64,000 nucleotides of DNA from Christensenella sp. (GTDB lineage: Bacteria; Bacillota; Clostridia; Christensenellales; CAG-917). Of this stretch, positions 26,014 through 34,795 are shown piece after piece (the first letter of the stretch is position 1; each line of letters opens with the position of its first letter). The stretch spans positions 868,001-932,000 of the forward strand of contig CP091723.1 of assembly GCA_022009775.1 (NCBI GenBank), given 5' to 3'. Under the pieces are notes generated by a model. It made no database searches, was not told where the DNA came from, and worked only from the letters and a program-made list of their open reading frames with translations. Position numbers and translations under genes: made by a program.

Positions 26014-26057
26014 ATGCTTTTATCAAAAAACTAAAGGTTTTTTCAATACGATTTCTA

Positions 26058-26972
26058 TCAAAGAGAGTCAACGTAGTTGCATGCGTTGAATGCGGCGATA
26101 GAGCCGTCGGACGCGGCGGTGACGAGTTGACGGATTTTCTTCGTGCGGCAGTCGCCCGCAACGAAAATACCTTCGCAAGACGTCGTGCAGTTTTCGTCTG
26201 CAACGATATAGCCTGCCTTGTCAAGTTGCACGAGATCTTCAAAGGCTTTGTTGTTGGGCACTTGTCCGATGCAGATAAAGGCGCATTTTGCGTCAATTAT
26301 CACTTGTTCGTGCGTCACGGTGTTTTCAAAACGAAGAGCTTCGAGTTCGTCGCCCCCGATAAACTCTTTGAGTGAGAGATTGTGCGTATACTTGACGTTC
26401 GGGCGGGCAAGCACGAGATCGAGAAGTGCTTTGTCTCCGAAGAATTTGTCAAACAAAGTGCAGATATGCACGCTCTTGCAATAGCCGCTGAGAACGAGAG
26501 AATACTGAAGAGCGGTGTTTGCGTCGCCTATGACAACGACGTCTTCGCCCGTGTAGAACGCACCGTCGCAAAGAGCGCAATAACTTACGCCGCTGCCGAC
26601 GAGTTCGTCTTCTCTTTCAACACCGATTTTTCTCGGTTTCACGCCGGTTGCAAGAATGACGGATTTGCACTCATAAGTGTTGTAATCGGTGGTTAACGTA
26701 AACGTTTTGCCTGTTTTAACTATCTTTTCTGCTTTTTCAAGCTCGATTTGCGCACCCCATTCGGTGATTTGCTCGTAGAGTTTGTCCATAAGTTCCGCGC
26801 CCGCGATTTTTTGGTAGGACGGGAAGTTTTCCACTCTCGGAGAGTATGCGATTTGTCCGCCGAAACTGTCGCTTTCGAGAACGAGAACGGTTTTGCCGGC
26901 TCTCAAACAATTGAGTGCGGCAGTCATGCCTGCAGGGCCTGCGCCTATAACGATGATATCGAATTTGTCCAT
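26058..26972 (-). CDS. trxB: Thioredoxin reductase-like flavoprotein
   Basis: A 304-residue FAD protein of the low-molecular-weight thioredoxin reductase family. FAD motif GAGPAGMTAA near the N-terminus, the redox CALC pair (family CATC) at about residue 132, and the FAD-end motif GIFVAGDCR are present. The NAD(P)H motif normally GGGxSA reads GDANTA, so the hydride donor is uncertain; ferredoxin-dependent relatives are known in Clostridia. It lies downstream of nrdD, whose product carries a glutaredoxin-like domain, so it may supply reducing power to the reductase. A hairpin lies between the two genes, so the gene may be partly uncoupled. TCCTGG/AGGAG precedes the start. Confidence 0.85.
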   Translation of the reverse strand: MDKFDIIVIGAGPAGMTAALNCLRAGKTVLVLESDSFGGQIAYSPRVENFPSYQKIAGAELMDKLYEQITEWGAQIELEKAEKIVKTGKTFTLTTDYNTYECKSVILATGVKPRKIGVEREDELVGSGVSYCALCDGAFYTGEDVVVIGDANTALQYSLVLSGYCKSVHICTLFDKFFGDKALLDLVLARPNVKYTHNLSLKEFIGGDELEALRFENTVTHEQVIIDAKCAFICIGQVPNNKAFEDLVQLDKAGYIVADENCTTSCEGIFVAGDCRTKKIRQLVTAASDGSIAAFNACNYVDSL

Positions 26973-26990
26973 GTTTTCTCCTGGTGTTCT

Positions 26991-27022
26991 AAAAAGAAAG
27001 CGGTATGGCGTTTGCCATACCG
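26991..27022 (-). terminator. Terminator after nrdD
   Basis: Minus strand: CGGTATGGC aaac GCCATACCG followed by CTTTCTTTTT. It lies in the nrdD-trxB gap and may allow partial read-through into trxB. Confidence 0.75.
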
Positions 27023-27037
27023 CAGTTTGAGTTGAGA

Positions 27038-29459
27038 TTATTTTCTAGACTCGATATAGCCTTTAATCTTGCTTGCGTTGTCGTACACGTCGTATCCCGA
27101 TCCGTTGGGGACGAGAAGCGTGGGGGGCTTTCTTTACGCCGAAAGCAAGAGTTTGATCCTTGTTGTCTTCCGCGTCGATCACGGTGTAAGCGATGCCTGC
27201 TTTGTCAAGCATTGCTTTTGCCATTTTGCAGTTGGGGCAAGTCTTCGTCGTGAAGATGAGAAGTCCTTCGTCCGCGCCTTTTTGAGCATTGCAAGCACAT
27301 TCGTGTTTTTCTTCCGCCTTGGGAGCGCATTGCGTGTTGTTTTCTTCGCTCTCTTTGAATTCTTCCACGTGTTTGCCGTGGTATTGCGAAGTTGCGATGT
27401 CGTACACTTTGCGCTCTTTGAACTCAGCGCGTTTGCCGTCGTTCCAGTTCTGCACGGGGCGATAGTAACCGGTGATACGGCTGTACACTTCCGTCTTCTT
27501 GCCGCAGATGGGGCAGGTGTATTGCTCGCCGTCCAAATATCCGTGCTCTTGGCATACGGAGTAGGTCGGGGAGAGCGTGTAGTAGGGCAGTTTGTAGTTT
27601 TCGGCAATTTTTCTTACGAGATTTGCCGCCGCTTGCCAACTGTCGAGTTTCTGACCAAGGAACGCATGGAAGACCGTGCCGGACGTGTAGAGCGTTTGCA
27701 ACTCGTCCTGAATGTCGAGAGCGGAGAAGATGTCGCTTGTGTATCCGACGGGCAAGTGCGAGCTGTTGGTGTAGTAGGGCACGTTGTCCGTATTGCTTGC
27801 GCAGATGATGTCGGGATATCTTTCTCTGTCGTGTTTTGCAAGGCGGTAGGAAGTGGACTCTGCCGGCGTTGCTTCAAGGTTGTACAAATCGCCGTATTCT
27901 TCTTGGTAGTCGCTGAGTTTTTCACGCATGAAGTTGAGCACTTTCTTGGTGAATTCTTGCGCTTCTTTGTGCGTCATGTCTTTGCCCACCCACTTTGCGT
28001 TGAGGCACGCTTCGTTCATACCGACGAGACCGATTGTGGAGAAGTGGTTGCCAAAAGTGCCGAGATAGCGTTTGGTGTAGGGGTAGAGCCCTTCGTTGAG
28101 CAACTTTGTGATGACGTTTCTCTTGATTTTGAGAGAGCGAGCGGACACGTTCATGAGACGAGTGAGTTCTTTGAAGAAGTCTTCTTCCGTCTCGGAGACG
28201 TAAGCGATTCTCGGCATATTGATCGTCACGACGCCGATAGAACCCGTGGATTCGCCGCTTCCGAAGAAGCCGCCCGATTTCTTGCGGAGTTCGCGAAGGT
28301 CAAGACGCAAGCGGCAGCACATACTGCGCACGTCGCTCGGTTCCATATCGCTGTTGATGTAGTTGGAGAAATACGGAGTGCCGTATTTTGCCGTCATCGT
28401 GAAGAGCAAGCGGTTGTTTTCGGTGTTTGACCAGTCGAAGTCTCTTGTGATGGAGTAGGTGGGGATAGGATATTGGAATCCGCGGCCGTTGGCGTCGCCT
28501 TCGATCATGATCTCGATAAACGCCTTGTTGACCATTGCCATTTCCTTCTCGCAGTCCTTATACTTGAAGTCCATTTCCTTGCCGCCGACGATTGCGGGCA
28601 GTTCTGCAAGGTCGTTTGGCACAACCCAGTCAAGCGTGATGTTGGTGAAGGGAGCTTGCGTGCCCCAACGAGACGGTGTGTTGACGCCGTAGATGAATGA
28701 CTGGATGCATTGTTTGACTTCTTTGTAGGAAAGATTGTCAACTTTGACAAACGGAGCAAGATAGGTGTCGAAAGAGCTGAACGCTTGTGCGCCTGCCCAC
28801 TCGTTTTGCATTATGCCAAGGAAGTTGACCATTTGGTTGCAGAGCGTGGAAAGGTGTCCCGCAGGGGAAGACGTAATCTTGCCGGGGATACCGCCGAGAC
28901 CTTCCTTGATGAGTTGCTTGAGCGACCAACCGGCGCAATAACCGGTGAGCATGGAAAGGTCGTGAATGTGAATTTGCGCTTCGCGGTGCGCCTTTGCGAT
29001 TTCTTCGTCATAGATTTCGCTCAGCCAATAGTTTGCCGTCACTGCGCCCCGAGTTGGAAAGGATAAGACCGCCGACGGAGTACGTCACGGTGGAGTTTTC
29101 CTTCACACGCCAGTCGTTGATTTTGAGATAGTTGTTGACGGTGTTCTTGTAGTCGAGCATCGTGGAGTTCATCTCGCGAAGTTTTTCGTGTTGTTTTCTG
29201 TAAAGAATGTATGCCTTCGCCACTTCTACGTAGCCCGATTGAATGAGAACCACTTCCACTGCGTCCTGAATGTCTTCAACGCTCACGCAGTCGTCTTTCA
29301 CCTTGTCATTGAAAGTTGCCGTAACGCGCAAAGCAAGCATATCGATGATGTCGTCGCTGTAGTTTTTGCCCACCGCGTCGAACGCTTTTTCGATTGCGAC
29401 TTTGATTTTGTTAAGGTTGAACGGAACGATGTTTCCGTCTCTTTTTTGATGTTCAACAT
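27038..29459 (-). CDS. nrdD: Anaerobic ribonucleoside-triphosphate reductase with C-terminal glutaredoxin-like domain; three frameshifts
   Basis: Restoring three frames gives about 806 residues. The enzyme reduces ribonucleoside triphosphates without oxygen by a glycyl radical. It starts with an ATP-cone (MLNIKKRDGNIVPFNLNKI), followed by the catalytic barrel (NMPRIAY, SSHLPVGYTSD), the zinc ribbon (CPICGKK) and the glycyl-radical site RITGYYRPVQNWNDGK. After a linker a glutaredoxin-like domain with CPNC follows and ends PTLLVPNGSGYDVYDN...GYIESRK. Breaks: a six-base run at 29442-29447 (one base short), four C at 29047-29050 (one too many), and six G at 27122-27127 (one too many). No activase nrdG is in the window. 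Confidence 0.88.
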
Positions 29460-29495
29460 AGTATTGAAAATCTCCTTTTGAAAATGTGCCCTTTT

Positions 29496-29523
29496 ATTAT
29501 AGCAAGCACGCCCGATATGTCAA
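29496..29523 (-). promoter_or_regulatory. Promoter of nrdD
   Basis: Minus strand: TTGACA (29523-29518), 16-base spacer, TATAAT (29501-29496). Both hexamers are perfect. It lies 37 bases before the start codon and is preceded by the two NrdR boxes. Confidence 0.85.
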
Positions 29524-29540
29524 GGGTGGAACACAAAAAA

Positions 29541-29588
29541 ACGCAAAATAAAGTGTGAAACTTTTTTGAGAAACACTACATATTGTGT
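29541..29588. promoter_or_regulatory. Two NrdR boxes upstream of nrdD
   Basis: ACACTACATATTGTGT (29573-29588) matches the NrdR consensus ACACwAyATATwGTGT. A weaker box, ACGCAAAATAAAGTGT (29541-29556), lies with its centre 32 bases away, three helical turns, which is the canonical NrdR spacing. NrdR represses ribonucleotide reductase genes when dATP is high. The nrdR gene itself is not in the window. Confidence 0.85.
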
Positions 29589-29763
29589 ATTTGTAGAAAA
29601 ATGCCGCAATTTGTCAATTCCACTTTTCGTGTCTTAAAAATGCGTGTTTTTGGCAATGTAAACGGGTATGTAAAAACGCAAACGGCAATCTAACGCGCCC
29701 TATTGAATTTAGGATTTTGGCGTGGGTAAAACGATTTGTCACTATATATTGCGGTGTCGATTT
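29589..29763. other. Intergenic DNA without recognised features
   Basis: AT-rich DNA between the NrdR boxes and the terminator of the next minus-strand gene. I find no gene or clear motif. Confidence 0.5.
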
Positions 29764-29796
29764 ATAAAAAAATCCGCTTCACGAAGAAAGCGGATT
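29764..29796 (-). terminator. Terminator of the XRE regulator
   Basis: Minus strand: AATCCGCTT tcttcgtg AAGCGGATT followed by TTTTTATAAA, 20 bases after the regulator stop. Confidence 0.75.
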
Positions 29797-29815
29797 AAAT
29801 TAAGACGATTTCGTT

Positions 29816-30046
29816 TTAAAATGGAGTTCGTCCTACAAGATAATCGGTGGTCACGTTAAAATAATCTGCGAGTTTGCAAAGCATCACGAGATCGGGCAAA
29901 CGATCGCCTGTTTCGTATTTTGCAATCGTGGAACAGTCGACACCTAGTTCTTTTGCAAGCGCAACTTGCGACAATCCCTTTTCCTTGCGCAGTTCGACAA
30001 GTCTTGTGCGCAATAATACGTTTTGTTCGTCAACATTTGATCTCAT
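29816..30046 (-). CDS. Small XRE-family repressor
   Basis: A 76-residue protein that is almost wholly an HTH_3 domain: RLVELRKEKGLSQVALAKELGVDCSTIAKYETG...LPDLVMLCKLADYFNVTTDYLVG. The start is taken at the ATG at 30046 (MRSNVDEQ), since a longer frame would run through the promoter region. It diverges from the lipoprotein gene at 30141; the 95-base gap carries a three-part repeat (TGCCAGTAT / ATACTGGCA / TGCCAGTA). This gene very probably encodes the repressor that binds there. Confidence 0.8.
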   Translation of the reverse strand: MRSNVDEQNVLLRTRLVELRKEKGLSQVALAKELGVDCSTIAKYETGDRLPDLVMLCKLADYFNVTTDYLVGRTPF

Positions 30047-30064
30047 ATTGACATTATGACATTC

Positions 30065-30103
30065 TGCCAGTATAATATTCTTAATACTGGCAATTTGCCA
30101 GTA
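30065..30103. promoter_or_regulatory. Operator with three TGCCAGTA half-sites
   Basis: TGCCAGTAT (30065-30073) and ATACTGGCA (30084-30092) form a 9-bp inverted repeat with a 10-base gap, and a third site TGCCAGTA follows at 30096-30103. The sites cover the space between the divergent repressor and lipoprotein genes and overlap a TATAAT at 30071-30076. Confidence 0.75.
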
Positions 30104-30140
30104 ATGTGCGCGAATTTTAATATTTGCAGGAGGGGCAAAG

Positions 30141-32675
30141 ATGAAAAAAGCAAGAATACTGTTTATCTTGGCTTTGATTATGCTTGTGATGACGATGCTC
30201 GTTGCTTGCGGAGAGAAGCCGGGACAGAGCGGCGACACGGAACACTTGCACAACTTCATAGAGAAACAGGATTCGCAATATCTAAAATCTGCGGCAACTT
30301 GCGAAACGGCGGCAGTGTATTACAAATCTTGTTCGATATGTGGTATCAAGAGCGAACAGACGTACGTCTATGGCACGGCGTTGGGGCATTCGGGTGGACA
30401 AGCGACCTGCACGAAGCCTGCGGAGTGTCAGGTATGCTCAAAAGAGTATGGAGAAGCACTCGGGCACGCCTACAATGACGGTGTCGTCATCACCGAATCG
30501 ACTTGTACGGAAGACGGCGTTATGGTCAAAACATGTACGAGATGCGGAGACAAAATCAATATAGCCATTCCCGCATCACACAAGGGAGAGTGGTATATAA
30601 CCGCCGAGCCGCGTTGTTTTGACAAGGGCGAAAAACAGCGTATATGCACGGTTTGCGATGCAATCGAAACGGAAGAATTGCCGGCGATCGGACATCACGA
30701 TTTGCAAGATGCAACTTGCGAAGAAGGAAGAGCGTGTTCGAAGTGCCACTATGTTGAAGGCGAGAGTGCGGGACACGTGTTTAGCGAATGGGAGCCAACA
30801 GTCGGAGACGAAGCCACTTGCACATTGGAAGGTAAGGAATCGAGACGGTGTCTCGTTTGCGGAAAGAAGGAAAGTCGAATCGCATATGCAAAGGGACACA
30901 CGTTCGATGAATGGACTGTAGTTACGTCTGCTACTTGTCAATCTACAGGCGAAGAATCGCGCACTTGTAGAGTGTGTGGAGAGACCGTTACGAGAACCAC
31001 GTCAAAAACCGCTCACACTGGCGAGTGGGTTATTTCTCAAGAACCTACGTGTACGGAAGCAGGCTCTGCATATCGCGATTGTTCTGTTTGCGGAAATCAC
31101 GAAACGAAAATGCTTGTCGCAACCGGACACAAAGGAGAGTGGCACGTTCAAACTCAGGCAACTTGCACCCAAAACGGACTTGAATATATGTTATGCGACA
31201 TTTGCAATAAGAAGCAAACGAGAACGATTTATGCCGCGCACCATTATTCGGATTGGGTGACGGAAACGGAGGCGACTTGCACGGTAGCCGGATTGAAAGT
31301 GAGAACTTGCGGTGATTGCGGCAAGAGAGATACGTTGACAATTTCGAAGACAAATCACGTCGGTGAATGGACTGTCGTTACGCCGGCAAAGTGTACGGAA
31401 GAGGGAGTGCAACGTCAGATTTGCACCGAGTGTGGACAGGTGACAAACAAAGCGATTGCCAAACTCGGACACGATTTGCAAGGTGGCACTTGCACGACGG
31501 CGGCGAAATGTTCCAGATGTGATTACGAATCCGAAATAAAAGGTCACGTTTTCGGCGAAGACAAACTTATAGAAGAACCCGATTGCGCAAGAAGGGGCTA
31601 CTCTCAAAAAACTTGCGACAAATGCGGATATATCGAAACGACTTATACCGATCCGATCGGACACAACTACGGAGAGTGGACAACGCAAGCTGCGGCAACT
31701 TGTTTGGAAGACGGCAGAGAAAGACGCGTTTGCACCGTGTGTAACAAAGCCGAAGACAGGGTAACGGACGCACTTGGACATAATCTCGGAGAGTGGCATT
31801 TCGACACCGCGCCGACGTGCACCGAAAAGGGAATAGGTTATAGAGAGTGCACTAGATGCAACGTATCATTCCACGGCGAAGCGGATGCTCTCGGTCACGA
31901 TTTCGGCGGCGATAAATGTTTCTATGACATAGCTTGCGTAAGGTGCGGAGTCGTGGAGTCCCATCCCCACGTTTATGGCGAGAACGGATGCGACAATTGC
32001 GGACTTGAATATACAACCGCAACCTACACGTTGTCAAGAGACGGACGTTACTATATCGCAACCGATTTGACAACAAATTCAGACGGAATCGTGTTCTTGC
32101 CTTTATTGTATAAGGGCAAATCTATAGAAAGAATTAATGGAGTTTCCAATAGGGACAGTATAAAAGTCGTGATTTTGCCACAAGGTGTAAAACAGATAGG
32201 TGGGAGCGCATTTGCATCTTGTGCAAATTTGACATACATATATATTCCGGACAGCGTTACGCTTTTGGGTGGCGGCGCATTTTCAATGTGTAGCAGTTTG
32301 ACGAGTGTAAAAATTCCAAATGGCGTGACATATATCGACGCTTCAACATTCTATAACTGTAAAGGCTTGAAAAGCGTCACAATTCCATACGGCGTGACAA
32401 GCATTGGGGATTCTGCATTTGCTCTTTGTGAAAGTTTGACAGAGATTTTGATTCCCAATAGCGTGGTAAGCATAGAAAGATCGGCATTCTATGGTTGTTG
32501 CGGACTTAAAAATATCACTGTTTCGGATAGTGTAGCAACTATAGGGGAATACGCTTTTTATGGATGTAATGGCATTTCAAGCATAACGTATCTCGGCACG
32601 GAAGAACAATGGGCAGCAATTGAAAAAGACAAGAATTGGAATCCAGACAATATTAAGGTTGTATGTCTTGGATAA
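30141..32675 (+). CDS. Lipoprotein with about sixteen Cys/His-rich repeats and C-terminal BspA-type leucine-rich repeats
   Basis: An 844-residue surface protein. Signal peptide with lipobox LVAC (Cys23). Residues about 35-610 are about sixteen repeats of 22-41 residues with the pattern ATC...G...R.C..CG......ALGH, for example TCTEDGVMVKTCTRCG and TCQSTGEESRTCRVCG, each offering two to four Cys and a His at the end. They look like small zinc-ribbon modules. Residues about 640-830 are LRR_5/BspA repeats (SVTIPYGVTSIGDSAFALC, LTEILIPNSVVSIERSAFYGC). Such proteins are common on gut Firmicutes and thought to act in adhesion. AGGAGG precedes the ATG. The gene is probably repressed by the divergent XRE protein. 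Confidence 0.85.
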   Translation: MKKARILFILALIMLVMTMLVACGEKPGQSGDTEHLHNFIEKQDSQYLKSAATCETAAVYYKSCSICGIKSEQTYVYGTALGHSGGQATCTKPAECQVCSKEYGEALGHAYNDGVVITESTCTEDGVMVKTCTRCGDKINIAIPASHKGEWYITAEPRCFDKGEKQRICTVCDAIETEELPAIGHHDLQDATCEEGRACSKCHYVEGESAGHVFSEWEPTVGDEATCTLEGKESRRCLVCGKKESRIAYAKGHTFDEWTVVTSATCQSTGEESRTCRVCGETVTRTTSKTAHTGEWVISQEPTCTEAGSAYRDCSVCGNHETKMLVATGHKGEWHVQTQATCTQNGLEYMLCDICNKKQTRTIYAAHHYSDWVTETEATCTVAGLKVRTCGDCGKRDTLTISKTNHVGEWTVVTPAKCTEEGVQRQICTECGQVTNKAIAKLGHDLQGGTCTTAAKCSRCDYESEIKGHVFGEDKLIEEPDCARRGYSQKTCDKCGYIETTYTDPIGHNYGEWTTQAAATCLEDGRERRVCTVCNKAEDRVTDALGHNLGEWHFDTAPTCTEKGIGYRECTRCNVSFHGEADALGHDFGGDKCFYDIACVRCGVVESHPHVYGENGCDNCGLEYTTATYTLSRDGRYYIATDLTTNSDGIVFLPLLYKGKSIERINGVSNRDSIKVVILPQGVKQIGGSAFASCANLTYIYIPDSVTLLGGGAFSMCSSLTSVKIPNGVTYIDASTFYNCKGLKSVTIPYGVTSIGDSAFALCESLTEILIPNSVVSIERSAFYGCCGLKNITVSDSVATIGEYAFYGCNGISSITYLGTEEQWAAIEKDKNWNPDNIKVVCLG

Positions 32676-32716
32676 AAAAAGAATCGAAACGTCACATGAA
32701 TTATGCGAATCAACAC

Positions 32717-32744
32717 AAAAGGCACGCAAACGCGTGCCTTTTGT
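32717..32744 (+). terminator. Terminator after the repeat lipoprotein
   Basis: AAAAGGCACGC aaac GCGTGCCTTTT followed by GT, 41 bases after the stop. Confidence 0.8.
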
Positions 32745-32760
32745 ATGCCCCAAAATGCTT

Positions 32761-32789
32761 TTGCAAACAGCGCTGGCATATGTTAGTAT
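32761..32789 (+). promoter_or_regulatory. Promoter of the paralogous membrane proteins
   Basis: TTGCAA (32761-32766), 17-base spacer, TAGTAT (32784-32789) with an upstream TGT that fits an extended -10. Confidence 0.5.
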
Positions 32790-32836
32790 AAAGACGAAGG
32801 AGGTTTTTCCAACAATAAACGGGAGGTGAGTTTTTT

Positions 32837-33373
32837 ATTTCCAAGACACCGTTAACAAAAAAACAAAAAATAGTGATCTCGGTTGCCGTTGTGGCGGCGG
32901 TTTTGATTTTTGCGTGCATTTTGACGACTGTTTGTATCATCGGTGTTAAGTCTCGCCCCGAAAACAGGTGGGATAAAATTGTTCCCGGTACATTTTTCGG
33001 AGAACTGTCAGTCAAAGAAATCGATTCCGGTAAAGTGTTGCAAGAAAAACAGAAAGTAAAATTTGTCGTGAACGAAATTACAAAAGAACAGTATGAACAA
33101 TCCGACGGAATCGGAACGGTGAAAGACGTCGTTGCGGAAAAGTGCAAGCAAGACAAATATTATAAGTTTGAGTTGTTTGTGGAAGAAAACGGCGAATACG
33201 AGCAACTGATGCTCGGGAAAATAACGTCAAATTACAGATGGGATGTCTATACATACGAAGATGATGTAAATCATATTTATTTAGATCCGACACCGGACGG
33301 AGACAGGTGCTATCTGCTTGTTTTTACCGATGGTAACCTGCAAAAATCAAGTTATTTATACAATGGAGAATGA
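32837..33373 (+). CDS. Membrane-anchored protein of unknown function (paralogue A)
   Basis: Product about 178 residues with a short basic N-terminus (ISKTPLTKKQK), one membrane helix (VISVAVVAAVLIFACILTTVCII) and an extracellular beta-rich domain ending LQKSSYLYNGE. The next gene encodes a paralogue with the same N-terminus (ISKTTLTKKQ). The start is uncertain: a perfect GGAGGTGA lies seven bases before an ATT codon at 32837; a GTG at 32826 corresponds to the start of the paralogue but is out of frame because of a six-T run (32831-32836). The first in-frame conventional start is the GTG at 32873, which would shorten the basic end. Function unknown. Confidence 0.55.
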   Translation: MSKTPLTKKQKIVISVAVVAAVLIFACILTTVCIIGVKSRPENRWDKIVPGTFFGELSVKEIDSGKVLQEKQKVKFVVNEITKEQYEQSDGIGTVKDVVAEKCKQDKYYKFELFVEENGEYEQLMLGKITSNYRWDVYTYEDDVNHIYLDPTPDGDRCYLLVFTDGNLQKSSYLYNGE

Positions 33374-33386
33374 AACAGGGGGGGGG

Positions 33387-33905
33387 GTGAGTTTTATTTC
33401 CAAGACGACGTTGACTAAAAAACAAATAATCGTAATCGTGGCAAGTGTACTTGCTGCGGTATTATGCATCGTAGGAATTGTTTTGGCGTGTGTGCGGGTG
33501 AGTCTTACAGAGAAAATAGGATTGGTGCAGGGAAATTATTGCGGAAATGCGTATATTTCAAATGCGGATACGGCAAGTTTTGCAATAGAATTGTCGCTAA
33601 TTGAAATTGAAAAGTCGGCATTTGACGAAGCTAAATCAACCAACGTGGTGAAAGACGTTGTCGGGAACAAATTTTTCAGGATTGAATTTGCGGTTTCAAC
33701 CCAAGATAGTAGAGTTGTGAAAGATTTGACGTTTGATTCAACAACCTTCAACGGCAGATTTTACACATACAAATTTTTGAGCGACTCGGGAGATGTGGTG
33801 TGTTTTTCTCCACATGCATATCGAAAGGACAACATATATTTTGACTTATATTATTCGGTTGACAACATTGAATATTACGGCAAGATTTGCTCAACGGGAG
33901 AATGA
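33387..33905 (+). CDS. Membrane-anchored protein of unknown function (paralogue B)
   Basis: Product 172 residues from a GTG at 33387 (MSFISKTTLTKKQ). It has one membrane helix (IIVIVASVLAAVLCIVGIVLACV) and an outer beta-rich domain with VVKDVVGNKFFRIEFAV, which parallels TVKDVVAEKCKQDKYYKFELFV of paralogue A. GGGGGGGGG just before the start serves as ribosome binding site, and the run of nine G is itself a likely place for sequence error. A and B are a tandem duplication, ending at a terminator. Family unknown. Confidence 0.6.
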   Translation: MSFISKTTLTKKQIIVIVASVLAAVLCIVGIVLACVRVSLTEKIGLVQGNYCGNAYISNADTASFAIELSLIEIEKSAFDEAKSTNVVKDVVGNKFFRIEFAVSTQDSRVVKDLTFDSTTFNGRFYTYKFLSDSGDVVCFSPHAYRKDNIYFDLYYSVDNIEYYGKICSTGE

Positions 33906-33955
33906 AGATGAAAGAATGCGGTTTTGAGAAAAACCGTCAAGATATAATGCAAAAG

Positions 33956-33983
33956 AAAAGGCACGCGGTTGCGTGCCTTTTGC
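33956..33983. terminator. Bidirectional terminator
   Basis: AAAAGGCACGC ggtt GCGTGCCTTTT between paralogue B (plus) and the GtrA-like gene (minus). The stem is the same as in the terminator at 32717-32744; only the loop differs. Confidence 0.85.
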
Positions 33984-34003
33984 AATGTTTTGAGATATGA
34001 AAA

Positions 34004-34726
34004 TCAGTTTTCTTCGGTGGGGGCGGAGTCCGTCGTTTCGGCGGTTGCTTTTTTGCTGCCCCAGTTGCGCATGACAAGGAATTTGTTGCCAAGGAAACTG
34101 ATGACGAGTGCCGCGATGCCGCCGACCGCTTGTCCTGCAAGGTTGAAGAGCAAGCCCACGAAACTGCTGGGTTCGGGCATTGCGCCGTAGCAAGCGGAAG
34201 TGATTGCGCCGCCGAGCAAGGTTTGCATAAAGATGATGAACACGGCAAGTATGGTGTACATGATGCCCGAGATCACAACGTTGTTGGTGCAGTTGAAGGT
34301 TTTCTTTCTGTTGAGCACAAACGTCAGCACTTGTCCCGTGATCGAACCGACCAAAAAGCCGATAAATTCCGCGGTGGTTTCGTATCCGAAGATAGAGAAG
34401 TTGCCGACGGGGATACCTTTGAAAGGTTCCGCAAGCACGCCGCCTGCGTATTTGAGTTGGGTGAGCACGAGCGTTAATATAAGTTGCGAGCCGCCGCAGA
34501 TGAAACTGAACAGGGTGAACACGACCATTTGGCGCACGTTTTCGTTGGCGTTGATTTTGTCAACAAGTTTTTGCAAGCCCTTGGGGAGTTTCGCTTTTTT
34601 CTTTGCGGGCTTTTCTTGCACTTGCGATTCGTCTGTTTGCGCGGTTTGTGCGATTTCGATTTGTTCTTGTCGGTCTTCTATCGGTTCTACGATTTCGTCG
34701 GTCGCGACGGTCTTGTTTTCGTCCAT
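34004..34726 (-). CDS. GtrA-like membrane protein
   Basis: A 240-residue protein with a charged N-terminal region (about 65 residues with many E, K and Q) and four hydrophobic helices. VVFTLFSFICGGSQLILTLVLT, GSITGQVLTFVLNRKKTF and the end FLGNKFLVMRNW match the GtrA family, four-helix proteins that probably flip lipid-linked sugars or nucleotide sugars in cell-wall decoration. The NRKKTF motif is typical. AAGGAAGAG lies before the ATG at 34726. No glycosyltransferase is beside it, so the substrate is open. Confidence 0.8.
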   Translation of the reverse strand: MDENKTVATDEIVEPIEDRQEQIEIAQTAQTDESQVQEKPAKKKAKLPKGLQKLVDKINANENVRQMVVFTLFSFICGGSQLILTLVLTQLKYAGGVLAEPFKGIPVGNFSIFGYETTAEFIGFLVGSITGQVLTFVLNRKKTFNCTNNVVISGIMYTILAVFIIFMQTLLGGAITSACYGAMPEPSSFVGLLFNLAGQAVGGIAALVISFLGNKFLVMRNWGSKKATAETTDSAPTEEN

Positions 34727-34795
34727 AATTCTCTTCCTTACAGTGATATGTTGATAAATCAACAAAATGTATTATATATAAACGCGACTTATTTG

